Below, in pieces: positions 1-8,577 of a DNA stretch of 32,771 nt; the first letter of the stretch is position 1, and each line of letters starts with the position of its first letter. The stretch lies in assembly GCA_027343785.1 (NCBI GenBank), contig DAHWKF010000080.1:1-32771 (forward strand), given 5' to 3'. The stretch comes from Leptospirillum sp. Lineage in GTDB: Bacteria > Nitrospirota > Leptospirillia > Leptospirillales > Leptospirillaceae. Below the pieces are notes generated by a model, which saw nothing but the letters and a program-made list of their open reading frames with translations, was not told the origin of the DNA and made no database searches. The position numbers and the translations under genes were made by a program.

Positions 1-153
1 GCGCCTGTTCGGAGGCGAAAACCTCCGAGTCGGCGGCCTGACCGTTCAGGCCCGCCGATCCATCCCCGTCTTCAGAAGGGGAGTTGGCAGGAAGGAATCC
101 CCTTCCTTTCCGCTTTCGCGGCGAGCGAAGCGAGAGGGAGGTGAGGATGTCAA
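1..153 (+). ncRNA. Candidate right end / omega-RNA scaffold of an IS200/IS605-type (TnpB) element
   Basis: No convincing protein starts here. Several stem-loops follow each other: 10-27 (CGGAGG/CCTCCG), 32-56 (GGCG-GCCTGA paired with TCAGGC-CGCC) and 64-81 (CCCC/GGGG). A long pyrimidine/purine hairpin then lies at about 107-147, and the block ends in GAGGATGTCAAG. A 'GGAATCCCC ... hairpin ... GGATGTCAAG' ending is, from memory, typical of the right end of TnpB-carrying elements, where the guide-RNA scaffold overlaps the end of tnpB. If so, the tnpB body lies left of the window and the bases just after 153 would be the guide-like flank. The open frames across this stretch could also be the tail of an upstream gene; one ends at base 39. 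The call rests on pattern memory only. Confidence 0.4.
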
Positions 154-309
154 GCCCCGGAACTTTTGCCAGGGCCCATGGCTTTCCGGAGCCGGAAGGG
201 TATCAAGATTCCCGAAAACGGGTATCTTGTGAAATCACCAGAAAACGAAAGGAAAATCACGGGCTGTCCGACAAATGGGGCATATACCCGGATTCCCCCG
301 ACGCAGACT

Positions 310-972
310 ATGGATCGACCCATATTTTCCGACCGGACTTCCGCTGGCGACTTTCTCGCCCGCAAAATTCTTGAAACCGGAAAAACATTTGACGTTGTGC
401 TGGGTCTGGCCAGGGGGGGTGTTCCTGTTGCCGTTCCGGTGGCAAAAACCCTGCGCGTTCCCCTCTTTCCGATGATCGCCCGAAAAATTGGCGCTCCCTG
501 GGAAAAAGAACTCGCGTTGGGCGCCCTGTCGGAAAACGGCGGACTGTACTGGAACAGGGAACTGATCGAAAGCATGGACATCAGCCCGGAAGCGATGGAA
601 AGGCTTGTGGAGAAGGCCCGGAAGGAAATCCGGGAAAAAGTCTCCCGGCTCCGCTGGGGCAAATCTCTACCGGGTCTTGCCGGAAAACGGATCGTTCTGG
701 TTGACGACGGCGCGGCGACCGGCGCGACAAATTTTGCCGCGATAACGGATATTCTGGCAGAAGAACCGGAACATTTGCTTGTGGCGGTTCCGGTCGCCCC
801 ACCTGAATTCGAAAAAAAGGTCCGCCACATGGGAGCAGAACCCCTGGTGCCGCATGTCCCCCCAGATTTTCGGGCCGTGGGGGAATGGTATGAACGTTTT
901 CCCGAAGTGACCGACGGAGAAGTTCTTCTCGTTTTGGGAAGCTTGTCCCGGCCGGAAAAGACAGAGAGGTAG
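310..972 (+). CDS. Phosphoribosyltransferase-family protein
   Basis: This encodes a 220-residue cytosolic protein of the type I phosphoribosyltransferase fold. The diagnostic PRPP-binding loop is seen as IVLVDDGAATGAT, with two acidic residues followed by the small-residue loop, about 130 residues in. The N-terminal part (FDVVLGLARGGVPVA) matches the usual first strand and loop of the stand-alone COG1926-type proteins, whose substrate is generally unknown. The frame stays open upstream to an ATG at 166, but the first 48 codons of that version are rich in Arg/Pro/Lys and unlike the family, so the ATG at 310 was chosen. No strong ribosome-binding site precedes 310, so the start is not certain. 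It could act in nucleotide salvage or have a regulatory role; the sequence does not say which. Confidence 0.75.
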   Translation: MDRPIFSDRTSAGDFLARKILETGKTFDVVLGLARGGVPVAVPVAKTLRVPLFPMIARKIGAPWEKELALGALSENGGLYWNRELIESMDISPEAMERLVEKARKEIREKVSRLRWGKSLPGLAGKRIVLVDDGAATGATNFAAITDILAEEPEHLLVAVPVAPPEFEKKVRHMGAEPLVPHVPPDFRAVGEWYERFPEVTDGEVLLVLGSLSRPEKTER

Positions 973-1082
973 CCGTTTTGATCTTTCAGGCAACCCATGA
1001 ATAATATTGTCCACCCCCTGCCGGAAATCGTCCGGAAGATCGGGAGCGATTTTTCTTCTCACAGAAAAAACAGGATGGCTTT

Positions 1083-2633
1083 TTGAAAATCCTTGCGTCT
1101 CCCCACCCTTTTCTGGCCAATGGGCCCATCCTTTTCGCACCCGAACCGATCCAGAACGCGTTTTCGGTTCAGGGAATGACGCAAGAGTCTTGGCACCTGG
1201 GCTTTTCACGTACCGGAGACTTCCTCTACTCTTCGGACAACCTCCCCCTACAGCTGAAAGAGATCCCCACCATCCGGGGAATCGACCCTTTTTTCCAGAT
1301 TCTGGACTCCCTGATCCACCCCCAGGATATCCCCAGAGTGAACGATTTCCGGGCCGGATGTCTTGTCGAACAAAAGATGGAAACCGTCTTCCGCGTCAAC
1401 CGCAAGGACCTGACCCTGCCTCCCCGGTTGGCGCTCGCTTCCCGAAAAGCGGGGGATCTCGTGCACTTTGTCTTCCTTCCCGAAGGTCGTGGCATGGAAC
1501 CGGAATCCGTCAAGGGCAAACATTTTTTCGCCCGGTATCATGAAACCCTCGGAGAGATCCAGTCCTGGCTCGATCAGATCGATGAGGAGACGATGGCTGT
1601 GATCGCGATGGGGACCTTCCGGTCGACTTATCCGGAGGAGGACGCGGACGTGGTCATCCGGTCTTTTCGCGGAGGAATTCTCCTCCAACCCGCTCATCGG
1701 TCCACCGAATCACTGCCGAACCTTCCGGAAGACATTCACGAAATGCCCCGCTGGTGGGGAACCCGAACCGATGATTCACACGATGACAAAGACGTATGGG
1801 TCCATACAACCCTCAGGTGCGCCCGCGGTTGGCCTGTGATGTCGATTTCCAGCTCCACCAGCTTCATTCGGCGCACCGGCATCTCCCGGTTCCGTTCGAC
1901 ACTCCTGAAGATGTCCGGACAGATACTGGAATCGGCCCGGATCTTTACCTGGGGTCAGAAATACCGTTATGCCCGACAATGGTTGCTCCCTGCCGGATAT
2001 GATATCCGGCAGGCGGACAGGATACTCGGCACCATCCGATCCCCGGGCGGGGATTCCACCGCCATGATCCCCATCCGTGCCAATCTTCAAGACCTGAAAG
2101 CCATCTTCCGCAAAACCCGGATGGACGAACCGATCTTCTGGGATGCAAGGGAAGAGCAGGTCTGGGTGACCATCCGCGGCACTTCGCCGGAAACAGCGGA
2201 AACTACAGTCAGACCTTCTCTCGTATCCCGACTTGAAATGATTGTCGGTTCACCAATTCCCGTCGACATGTTTTTGTTGCGCTATTGCGGAAAACCACTG
2301 GTCCCGGCTTCGTCACCCCCCCCGGATCCATCCCGGAGGATCCTCTTTCTTCCTGATCAGTGCCTGGATCGATGGCGCCTGAGGTACTCCTCAAATTCGG
2401 ATACGGAAAGCGGGCGCGAAATCGCGAACCCCTGGATGACAAAGCAACCCAGATCCCGGAGCATCCTCAACTCCACCGGCGTCTCCGCGCCTTCTCCAAT
2501 CAGAGTCAGGTCGAGACTCCGGGCCATATTGGCAATAATTTCGACCATTTTCCGGTCTCGCACGCTTTCCTTCATTCTCAGGACAAAGGCCTGGGGAATC
2601 TTGATCGCATCAACCGGAAGACGCGTCAGGTAA
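1083..2633 (+). CDS. Unrecognised protein, possible PAS-like N-terminus; real 3' end probably near 2356-2382
   Basis: I do not recognise this protein. It starts at TTG 1083 behind an AGGATGG box. Residues ~35-140 have the rhythm of a PAS-like sensor fold. The part near residues 325-400 faintly recalls a degenerate GGDEF domain without its signature (EPIFWDAREEQVWVTI in the expected place), but this is weak. Coding character looks good to about base 2315. There a run of eight C (2316-2323) occurs, and the rest of the open frame is Arg/Ser-rich sequence lying antisense to the 3' end of the opposite GGDEF-EAL gene. With one C fewer the frame would end at 2382; with one C more, at 2356, directly abutting that gene. 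The long tail is therefore likely not native. The two convergent genes may be functionally linked signalling genes, but only position supports that. Confidence 0.5.
   Translation: MKILASPHPFLANGPILFAPEPIQNAFSVQGMTQESWHLGFSRTGDFLYSSDNLPLQLKEIPTIRGIDPFFQILDSLIHPQDIPRVNDFRAGCLVEQKMETVFRVNRKDLTLPPRLALASRKAGDLVHFVFLPEGRGMEPESVKGKHFFARYHETLGEIQSWLDQIDEETMAVIAMGTFRSTYPEEDADVVIRSFRGGILLQPAHRSTESLPNLPEDIHEMPRWWGTRTDDSHDDKDVWVHTTLRCARGWPVMSISSSTSFIRRTGISRFRSTLLKMSGQILESARIFTWGQKYRYARQWLLPAGYDIRQADRILGTIRSPGGDSTAMIPIRANLQDLKAIFRKTRMDEPIFWDAREEQVWVTIRGTSPETAETTVRPSLVSRLEMIVGSPIPVDMFLLRYCGKPLVPASSPPPDPSRRILFLPDQCLDRWRLRYSSNSDTESGREIANPWMTKQPRSRSILNSTGVSAPSPIRVRSRLRAILAIISTIFRSRTLSFILRTKAWGILIASTGRRVR
2316..2323 (+). 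repeat. C8 homopolymer inside a coding region
   Basis: Eight consecutive C lie near the end of the gene starting at 1083. Changing the count by one moves the stop from 2633 to 2382 or 2356 and removes a ~250-base antisense overlap with the facing gene. This may be a sequencing or assembly slip, a mutation, or a slippage-prone contingency tract. Confidence 0.7.
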
Positions 2634-4939
2634 CTGAGAGACGAATACCCCGTCCCAAAGTCATCCACCACAAAAGTGACTCCGCGAGACCGGAGGGAAG
2701 AGATCCGCCCGGCGGAAAGAGCCGGATCTCCCATCAAAAGGCTTTCCGTCAGTTCCAGCGACAGCCTCGATGCCGCACCAGGGAAACGGTCCATTCGGGA
2801 CTCAATATCCGACCAGAACCCGTCGGAATGAAACTGCCGGGCAGAAATATTGATGGCAAGGTTACAGGGTGGAAAATCGTTTTCAACCCATCTTGCGAGC
2901 AAAGAGAGCCCTTCCTCCAGAACCCAGTCACCGACCGGATGAATCAGACCCGTCTCCTCGGCCAGGGGGATGAAACTCCCCGGCAGCATCACCCCCTGAT
3001 TGGGGCGGTTCCATCGGATCAGCGCCTCCGCCCCGACAAGCCTGTTGTCACGTATATCCACCTGCGGCTGGAAATAAAGCTCAAATTCCTTCCGGACGAT
3101 GGCCTGCCGAAGGGCGGTCCCCTTCTCATACCACTCGCGGACGTCCTGCTCGATCGCCGATTCAAAAAACCGGATCGTGTTTTTGCCCCTGGCCTTGGCA
3201 TAATACATCGTCAGGTCGGCCTTCCGGAGAAGCTCTTCCACGCTGTCCGCGTCCCGGGGATATATGGCGACGCCGACGGACACTGTCGTCTGGAACTGTC
3301 CTTCTTCCAGTTTGACCGGGCGTGAAACCTGCTCGAGCAGATGGAAGAAAATCCTTTCAAAATCCGAGATCCCGTCCTTTTCAGAGATCAGAAGAACGAA
3401 TTCGTCCCCTCCAATTCTCCCCAGAATGCCTTTTCCTTCCACCATCTCCGACATTCGCCGCCCAATTTTTTCGAGGAACTGGTCTCCCGCCGCATGGCCC
3501 ATCGTGTCATTCAGTTCCTTGAAGCCGTCGAGATCCAGAAAACCCAGTGCCAGGAGATGCCCTGAATGGGCAGCTTTTTCCACCTCCTGACGGAACTGGT
3601 CCATGAAACCGTTCCGGTTCAGCAGGCCGGTGAGCGGATCCTGGTGGGCAAGGCGGTATATTTCCTTCTCTTTTTCCCTTTCGGAAGTTATATCTTTCAT
3701 GTGGACAAGAAAGTGGGTCAGTCTCATCCGATCATCGAGGATGGAGCTGACAAGGGCTTCGGCCAGAAAAGAATTCCCGTCACCGGTGATACCGAACCAT
3801 TCACCGGAAACGGCTTCATCCGGACCCATGGGGGTGGGGGATGTCGCGTTTTTCAGCGGCAATTCCGAAAAAGGGAAAAATGACCCCAGACCGGCTCCGG
3901 AAATTTTCGTCGGGTCCATTCTGGCCATTTCGGCGAAGGCGCGATTGAACCACGCAATGGTACCGTCCGGATTGACGATCAGGGAGGGCGCTCTCCCGGA
4001 TTCCATGGCTTCCCGGAAAAGACGGATCCTTTTATGTTCATCATAATGCGCAAAAGCGACTCGCAACCGCTCCGAAAACTCCAGAAAAAGCTGGCGGCGG
4101 TATTCCGGGAAAAAATGACGGTCGCGAACCGATACCGTCATCGTCCCCCATGGCAAGTTCTCTTCGCTTCCCCCGAGAAGAGGAATCACGAGTGAAGCGT
4201 CAATCCCCTGTTTCAGATACCAGTCCCGCATGGGGGAATCCCGGACATCTTCTGTAATCACAAAGGCCGCTCTCCGGGAAAAGAGGACCTTCGAACTGAC
4301 CCTTTGGTTACCGGGAGCGCTGTTCCATGTCAAAGACCGGGTTTCCTCTTCCAGAAGACGGGCGCAGTGCGGATTCTCGGACCGGATGACGAGATAGCGG
4401 ATCGTTCCGTCTTTTTCCGGAACGGATATATAAGAAAGGGCAATACCAAACTCGTTCACCAGGCGCTCGACAACAACGCCCATGAGCGATTCCAGATCTT
4501 CTCCCGCCAGGATCTGCCGGTCCAGTTCAAGATAGATCCGGTTGAGTTTTTCCACCTCCCACTCCCGCGTCAGATCCCGGACGTGTCCAACGAGCACGCC
4601 CCTTCCCCCAGGGAGATGCGAGACGGAAAGGAAACACTCGACCGGCAATGACTGTCCTACGGCGTTCATAAACATCCTGCGAACCGTCAATGAAGATGAT
4701 TCCGATTGGCTCAACCTGGAAACGGCTTCCCGAAGTTCCGTCTCATGGCCTGGAGAAAAGAGGAATACGCTTTCTCCCACAATTTCGTTTCGGGAAGGAA
4801 AACCCAGAAGATCAAGAAATGACCGGTTGACATCGCAGACAACCAGCGTGTCCGGATCGGCGAGGAGGATCGCTTCGGGTCCCTGTTCGAAAAAATTCCG
4901 GAAATCTTCTCCGGATAGAGGCGAGTCATGAACAGCCAT
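2357..4939 (-). CDS. PAS-GAF-PAS-GGDEF-EAL cyclic-di-GMP signalling protein
   Basis: This is an 860-residue soluble protein. Its order is PAS (~15-125), GAF (~135-300), PAS (~308-420), diguanylate cyclase GGDEF (~430-590) and EAL phosphodiesterase (~600-850). The active-site motif GRIGGDEFVLL is intact, but the RxxD inhibitory site expected five residues before it is absent (the residues are EGKG). In the EAL domain EALIRW, NISARQF, LELTES and DDFGTGYSS are present, but the usual KID motif reads KIPQAFV, so a conserved aspartate is proline. Cyclase activity is likely; phosphodiesterase activity is doubtful. No membrane segment is seen, so sensing is probably cytosolic. The start was set at ATG 4939, five bases after GGGAGAT, instead of 13 codons upstream at 4978. 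It lies 67 bases downstream of the PEBP gene on the same strand and may be co-transcribed with it. Confidence 0.92.
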   Translation of the reverse strand: MAVHDSPLSGEDFRNFFEQGPEAILLADPDTLVVCDVNRSFLDLLGFPSRNEIVGESVFLFSPGHETELREAVSRLSQSESSSLTVRRMFMNAVGQSLPVECFLSVSHLPGGRGVLVGHVRDLTREWEVEKLNRIYLELDRQILAGEDLESLMGVVVERLVNEFGIALSYISVPEKDGTIRYLVIRSENPHCARLLEEETRSLTWNSAPGNQRVSSKVLFSRRAAFVITEDVRDSPMRDWYLKQGIDASLVIPLLGGSEENLPWGTMTVSVRDRHFFPEYRRQLFLEFSERLRVAFAHYDEHKRIRLFREAMESGRAPSLIVNPDGTIAWFNRAFAEMARMDPTKISGAGLGSFFPFSELPLKNATSPTPMGPDEAVSGEWFGITGDGNSFLAEALVSSILDDRMRLTHFLVHMKDITSEREKEKEIYRLAHQDPLTGLLNRNGFMDQFRQEVEKAAHSGHLLALGFLDLDGFKELNDTMGHAAGDQFLEKIGRRMSEMVEGKGILGRIGGDEFVLLISEKDGISDFERIFFHLLEQVSRPVKLEEGQFQTTVSVGVAIYPRDADSVEELLRKADLTMYYAKARGKNTIRFFESAIEQDVREWYEKGTALRQAIVRKEFELYFQPQVDIRDNRLVGAEALIRWNRPNQGVMLPGSFIPLAEETGLIHPVGDWVLEEGLSLLARWVENDFPPCNLAINISARQFHSDGFWSDIESRMDRFPGAASRLSLELTESLLMGDPALSAGRISSLRSRGVTFVVDDFGTGYSSLSYLTRLPVDAIKIPQAFVLRMKESVRDRKMVEIIANMARSLDLTLIGEGAETPVELRMLRDLGCFVIQGFAISRPLSVSEFEEYLRRHRSRH

Positions 4940-5005
4940 GAGGATCTCCCATGGGACAACTGGGCCGGATATGACCATTGCCGGAAAAACGGCTGTCCGG
5001 TATCG

Positions 5006-5575
5006 TTATCGTTCTGATGGCCGGCCGTATCGACCGGTAAAATGACCCTCGCCAATCATGTTCATGTGGATAAAGTATCCGACCAGGGCCGGGGACGGAT
5101 GGGGGGGGAGCATGAGACGGGGGGTTTTCAGGGCATAGACTGAAAAAATATAGTGGTGAGGCGGATCACCCGGAGGCGGGCAGGGCCCTCCATAACCGGC
5201 AAAGCCGAAATCTGTCACCGCGTGCGCGGCACCGGAAGGAAGTCCTTTTCCATCCTTCGAACCGGCGCCTTCCGGCAATCCCCGCAAGGTCGGGGGAAGG
5301 TTGTAGACGACCCAATGCCACCAGCCCGATCCCGTCGGGGCGTCCGGATCGTAAACCGTCAGAGCGAGGCTTTTGGTTCCCGGAGGAATATGGGACCAGT
5401 GCACGTCTGGAGAGACGTTTTTGCCGCTACACCCGAATCCCGAAAAAACATACCGATTGGCGATGGTCTGCCCGTTCCCGATATCACGGCTCTGAACAGT
5501 GATCTTCTGGACGGAAAAGGCCGGCTGGATCCATGCTCCAACCAGGGCCAGGACCATAATGATCGCAAATCGCAT
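5006..5575 (-). CDS. Secreted YbhB/YbcL (PEBP, Raf-kinase-inhibitor-like) family protein
   Basis: This 189-residue protein has a clear signal peptide (MRFAIIMVLALVGAWIQPAFS) and is probably periplasmic. The phosphatidylethanolamine-binding-protein fold is shown by DPDAPTGSGWWHWVVYNLP, which carries the conserved DPDAP ligand-pocket motif, and by the GGPCPP and GHFTGRYGR blocks near the end. Bacterial members have no settled function; ligand binding or protease inhibition has been suggested for the family. The start was set at 5575 because a strong GGAGGAAG box lies four bases before that ATG and the signal peptide begins there; an upstream ATG at 5653 would add a non-secretory extension. It is divergent from serS and precedes the GGDEF-EAL gene. 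Confidence 0.88.
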   Translation of the reverse strand: MRFAIIMVLALVGAWIQPAFSVQKITVQSRDIGNGQTIANRYVFSGFGCSGKNVSPDVHWSHIPPGTKSLALTVYDPDAPTGSGWWHWVVYNLPPTLRGLPEGAGSKDGKGLPSGAAHAVTDFGFAGYGGPCPPPGDPPHHYIFSVYALKTPRLMLPPHPSPALVGYFIHMNMIGEGHFTGRYGRPSER

Positions 5576-5838
5576 CACGCTTCCTCCGGTCATACAGATT
5601 GCCCCTCTCCCAATAAACGCGCGCGCTCCGGTCCGGAGATCTTCAAAAATCAATTGCTTCCTGAAAAATATATCCCAACGATAAATTCCAATACAAGGGA
5701 AACCTGTTGATTGATGGCATCGGCTCCGGTTTACAGCTGTCGGAAAAGAGCGGTAAGATTAAAACAGTTTGTCCGGCACCTATCCGGAAGACATTTTCCG
5801 GAAAGCCCGCAACGTTCAATGCATTCAGGAAAGGCTCC

Positions 5839-7152
5839 ATGCTCGATATACGCCGCATACTGTCCGACACAGACGTCTTCAGGAAAGCCCTGATGGACAG
5901 AAACCAGAAGAACATACCGTTCGAGGCGATCCTGAATGATGAACGGGCGCTTTCGGCTCTCCGGAAAAACTGGGAAGGCTTGCGGGAGAAGAGAAACCGC
6001 CTGGCGGAAGACATCGGCAAAAAAAAGCGCCTCGGAGAAGATTCTTCCTCCCTGATGGAAGAGTCCCGTCTGGTCAATGCCGAAATATCCCGGATCGAAC
6101 AGGATCTCTCCAAGATGGAGGCGGGGGTACGGGAACAGCTCCTGCTCATACCGAACATTCCCCACCCCTCCGTTCCTGTCGGGCCGGACGAGCATTCCAA
6201 CAAAGAAGTCCACAGGAGTGGCGTCCCCCGGACTTTTTCTTTTGAGCCCCTTCCCCACTGGGATATCGGAACCCGGCTCGGAATTCTGGATTTTGACAGG
6301 GCCGCGGTTCTTTCGGGCAGCCGGTTCTCGGTGCTCTCGGGAGACGGCGCCCGGCTTGAAAGGGCTCTTGTGGCCTTCATGATGGACGAACATGCAGGGT
6401 TTCAGAAAAAACGCCGTTCCGGAAAACCCTATACCGAAGTCTCCATCCCGTTTCTGGTCCGTCCCGAAATGATGGAAGGAACAGGCCAGTTCCCGAAATT
6501 CCGGGAAGAAAGCTTCCTGATTCCGGACGATAACCTGGTGCTGATTCCCACAGCCGAAGTTCCCGTCACAAACCTGAACCGGGATTCGATCCTGGATGAG
6601 GCGGACTTGCCGGTCAAGTACGTCGCTTCAAGCACATGCTTCCGCCGGGAGGCGGGTGCGGCCGGGAAGGATACCCGGGGACTCATTCGCCAGCATCAGT
6701 TTCTCAAGGTCGAACTGGTCTGGTTGACCCGACCGGAGAGCTCCTACGAGGATCTTGAAGAACTGACGGGCGACGCCGAAGCCGTCCTGGAGAAACTGGG
6801 GCTTCCTTACCGTCGCATTGTCCTTTGCACCGGAGACCTCGGATTCTCATCGGCCAAAACATATGACCTTGAGGTCTGGATGCCCTCCCAGGGTGTCTAC
6901 CGGGAGATCTCCTCCTGCTCCAACTTCGAGGATTTCCAGGCAAGGCGCGCCGCCATCCGGTATCGACCGAAAGAAGGGGGAAAACCCCGGCTCGTTCACA
7001 CCATGAACGGATCCGGGGTGGCGGTCGGAAGGACGATCGCGGCCATTCTGGAAAACTTCCAGGAGGAAGACGGTTCTGTCCTCCTCCCCGAGCCCTTGCG
7101 CGCTTACATGGGGGGACAGGAGAGACTCTCACCTCCGAAAAAGCAACGATAA
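5839..7152 (+). CDS. serS: Seryl-tRNA synthetase
   Basis: This class II synthetase charges tRNA-Ser (and tRNA-Sec where present) with serine in the cytosol. The 437-residue length matches the bacterial family. The N-terminal coiled-coil arm that grips the tRNA long variable arm occupies about residues 30-100 and is rich in Lys/Glu/Arg. Motif 2 is seen as CFRREAGAAGKDTRGLIRQH and motif 3 as MNGSGVAVGRTIAAILENFQ. The frame is open upstream to 5707, but the family N-terminus (MLDIRRI) begins at the ATG at 5839, preceded by AGGAAAGG. It is the first gene of a closely packed run that reaches 11702 and is divergent from the PEBP gene, so the promoter should lie in 5576-5838. Confidence 0.97.
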   Translation: MLDIRRILSDTDVFRKALMDRNQKNIPFEAILNDERALSALRKNWEGLREKRNRLAEDIGKKKRLGEDSSSLMEESRLVNAEISRIEQDLSKMEAGVREQLLLIPNIPHPSVPVGPDEHSNKEVHRSGVPRTFSFEPLPHWDIGTRLGILDFDRAAVLSGSRFSVLSGDGARLERALVAFMMDEHAGFQKKRRSGKPYTEVSIPFLVRPEMMEGTGQFPKFREESFLIPDDNLVLIPTAEVPVTNLNRDSILDEADLPVKYVASSTCFRREAGAAGKDTRGLIRQHQFLKVELVWLTRPESSYEDLEELTGDAEAVLEKLGLPYRRIVLCTGDLGFSSAKTYDLEVWMPSQGVYREISSCSNFEDFQARRAAIRYRPKEGGKPRLVHTMNGSGVAVGRTIAAILENFQEEDGSVLLPEPLRAYMGGQERLSPPKKQR

Positions 7153-7167
7153 CGATAAGGAGTCAGA

Positions 7168-7545
7168 TTGAACGAAGGAACGTTCGACGAAAAGACAGTC
7201 CTTTATATCGGGAAAGACCTTTTTCTGTCCGGCCCTATCCGGCAGGCGGCCCAGTCCGAAGGATGGGCATTCCGGCAGGTCGATCCGGAAAAACCTCTCC
7301 TGTTGCCTCCAAGTCGGGATCTGGTCGCCGTCTTCGACTTGTCAGCCCTGAAGGAATCCTTGTTCCCGATCGTTTCTGAACTCCGGAAGCGATCCGGGAA
7401 AACCACCCTGGTGGGCATCTCCTTCCATACCGATACGGAAAACATCCAAAGAGGACAACAGGCCGGCATCGACAAGATCGTCCACCGGTCCCGGATGGGA
7501 CATGAACTGAAAACATTGCTCCATGACTATGCGCATATATCCTAG
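7168..7545 (+). CDS. Receiver-like (CheY-fold) stand-alone protein, degenerate
   Basis: This is a 125-residue protein starting at TTG 7168 behind AAGGAGT, 15 bases after serS. The alternation of hydrophobic strands (VLYIGKDLF, LVAVFDLSA, TTLVGISFH, GIDKIVHRS) matches a response-regulator receiver domain. The FDLSA block is where a phosphoacceptor aspartate usually sits, but the acidic pair normally found after the first strand is missing and the late lysine is not in a clear KP motif. It may be a pseudo-receiver used as a protein-protein switch. Its 3' end overlaps the next gene by 23 bases, which suggests coupled translation. The partner is unknown, and nothing shows why it travels with serS. 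Confidence 0.65.
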   Translation: MNEGTFDEKTVLYIGKDLFLSGPIRQAAQSEGWAFRQVDPEKPLLLPPSRDLVAVFDLSALKESLFPIVSELRKRSGKTTLVGISFHTDTENIQRGQQAGIDKIVHRSRMGHELKTLLHDYAHIS

Positions 7546-8263
7546 TCTTTTCTTTTCCACCGCCCTGTTGCTGTCCTTCTCCCCGCTGGCCGCGGGTGCA
7601 TCTGCCCCTGTGAATCCGTCGTCCAGCAACGCAACTTCCGCTCCGGTGACACCGGACATCCAGAATCTTGACTGCCGGGCGGACATGGCTCAGATCAACC
7701 AGGACCTTGCTTCCAATCCATCCTGGAAGGACCGGCTGGAGCTTCTGATACTGAAAGCGAGGCTTCTCCGGGACGACCGGTCCAGCAAATCCGCCCGAAA
7801 AGAAGGATTAAAGACAGTCGATGAAGGTCTCCGCTCTGCCCGGAAGGCCGAGGTGGAAAACCCCGGACAATCATGGCCATGGACGATGGAAGGCATGCTC
7901 GACCTCCTGAAGACCCAATACCTCCACTTCCCCAAGGGAATGCGCTACGGCAAAATGGCGAGCAGGGCGAACAGCCAGGCACTGGCATTGTCTCCGGACG
8001 ATCCGGAAGCGAATCTTTCAAGGGGACTGGAAGATTATTATAAACCCTGGTTCGTCGGCGGATCCTACGTGAAAGCGCAGAAACGGTTCCGGAAAGCCCT
8101 GGAAAAACAGCCAAAAAATCCCCGAATCCTCTCGTGGAATGGATTGGCTGATCTTGCCCTTGACCGGGACAATCGGGGTTTTCAGGAACTGAAAGAGGCC
8201 GCGGATATCTGCCCGGACAACCCCATTTACAAAAAGAGGCTCCTGACCCGGAGGCCGCGATGA
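7523..8263 (+). CDS. Exported TPR-like repeat protein
   Basis: This 246-residue protein starts with MTMRIYPSL and a hydrophobic stretch ending in SPLAAGASA, so it should be exported to the periplasm. The rest is helical. It has tetratricopeptide-like repeats from about residue 145 onward (ALALSPDDPEANLSRGLED and KRFRKALEKQPKNPRIL), with the usual small-large spacing. Such proteins act as scaffolds; no specific partner can be named. ATG 7523 and ATG 7529 are both possible. Neither has a strong ribosome-binding site, consistent with translation coupled to the overlapping upstream gene. It is probably part of the serS-hflX run. Confidence 0.72.
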   Translation: MTMRIYPSLFFSTALLLSFSPLAAGASAPVNPSSSNATSAPVTPDIQNLDCRADMAQINQDLASNPSWKDRLELLILKARLLRDDRSSKSARKEGLKTVDEGLRSARKAEVENPGQSWPWTMEGMLDLLKTQYLHFPKGMRYGKMASRANSQALALSPDDPEANLSRGLEDYYKPWFVGGSYVKAQKRFRKALEKQPKNPRILSWNGLADLALDRDNRGFQELKEAADICPDNPIYKKRLLTRRPR

Positions 8264-8278
8264 TCCGGGCGTTATTGT

Positions 8279-8297
8279 CCAGGCCCCGGAGGCCTGG
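8279..8297. other. Perfect 7-bp stem hairpin in the TPR-DUF3553 gap
   Basis: CCAGGCC, a five-base loop, then GGCCTGG form a perfect hairpin. A second, weaker one follows (CCCTG/CAGGG, about 8303-8316). No T-run follows, so it may be an RNA processing or stability element between cotranscribed genes instead of a terminator. Confidence 0.4.
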
Positions 8298-8322
8298 CAG
8301 ACCCCTGGGAACAGGGTAATAC

Positions 8323-8577
8323 ATGGAATCGGGGCAACGGCTTTTTCTCAAGCCGGGTCAGGCCGTCACCCACAGGGACTACCCGGAATGGGGAAGGGGA
8401 GTCGTCCTGCAGATTTCAACCTCAACCTTGCCCGGCGGAGCGGCTTATGTCCGGATACAGTTTGAGGACGGCAATGAAAGAACTTTTTTTAATGACCTTG
8501 ACGACGGCCGTTGTGCCTACTTCATGGGCCTGAAACGGATCGACATGCGGGAGGGCGATTTCCCATTTCCCTTGTAA
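8323..8577 (+). CDS. DUF3553 family protein
   Basis: This small protein of 84 residues matches the DUF3553 pattern: FLKPGQAVTHRDYPEWGRG, then a strand-rich part with VRIQFEDGNERTF and a terminal L(D)D segment. The family resembles the small SH3-like beta-barrel of the UvrD/PcrA C-terminal and CarD-type interaction modules, but a function is not established. The start is ATG 8323 with a modest purine-rich stretch before it. Its last 67 bases overlap the annotated TTG start of hflX in another frame, so the two are probably translationally coupled. Confidence 0.7.
   Translation: MESGQRLFLKPGQAVTHRDYPEWGRGVVLQISTSTLPGGAAYVRIQFEDGNERTFFNDLDDGRCAYFMGLKRIDMREGDFPFPL

Noticed and set aside
150..998. 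282-codon open frame on the minus strand opposite the phosphoribosyltransferase gene
   Set aside because: It is the antisense shadow of a gene with a clear PRPP-binding motif; the translation is Ser/Arg/Pro-rich and has no family character.
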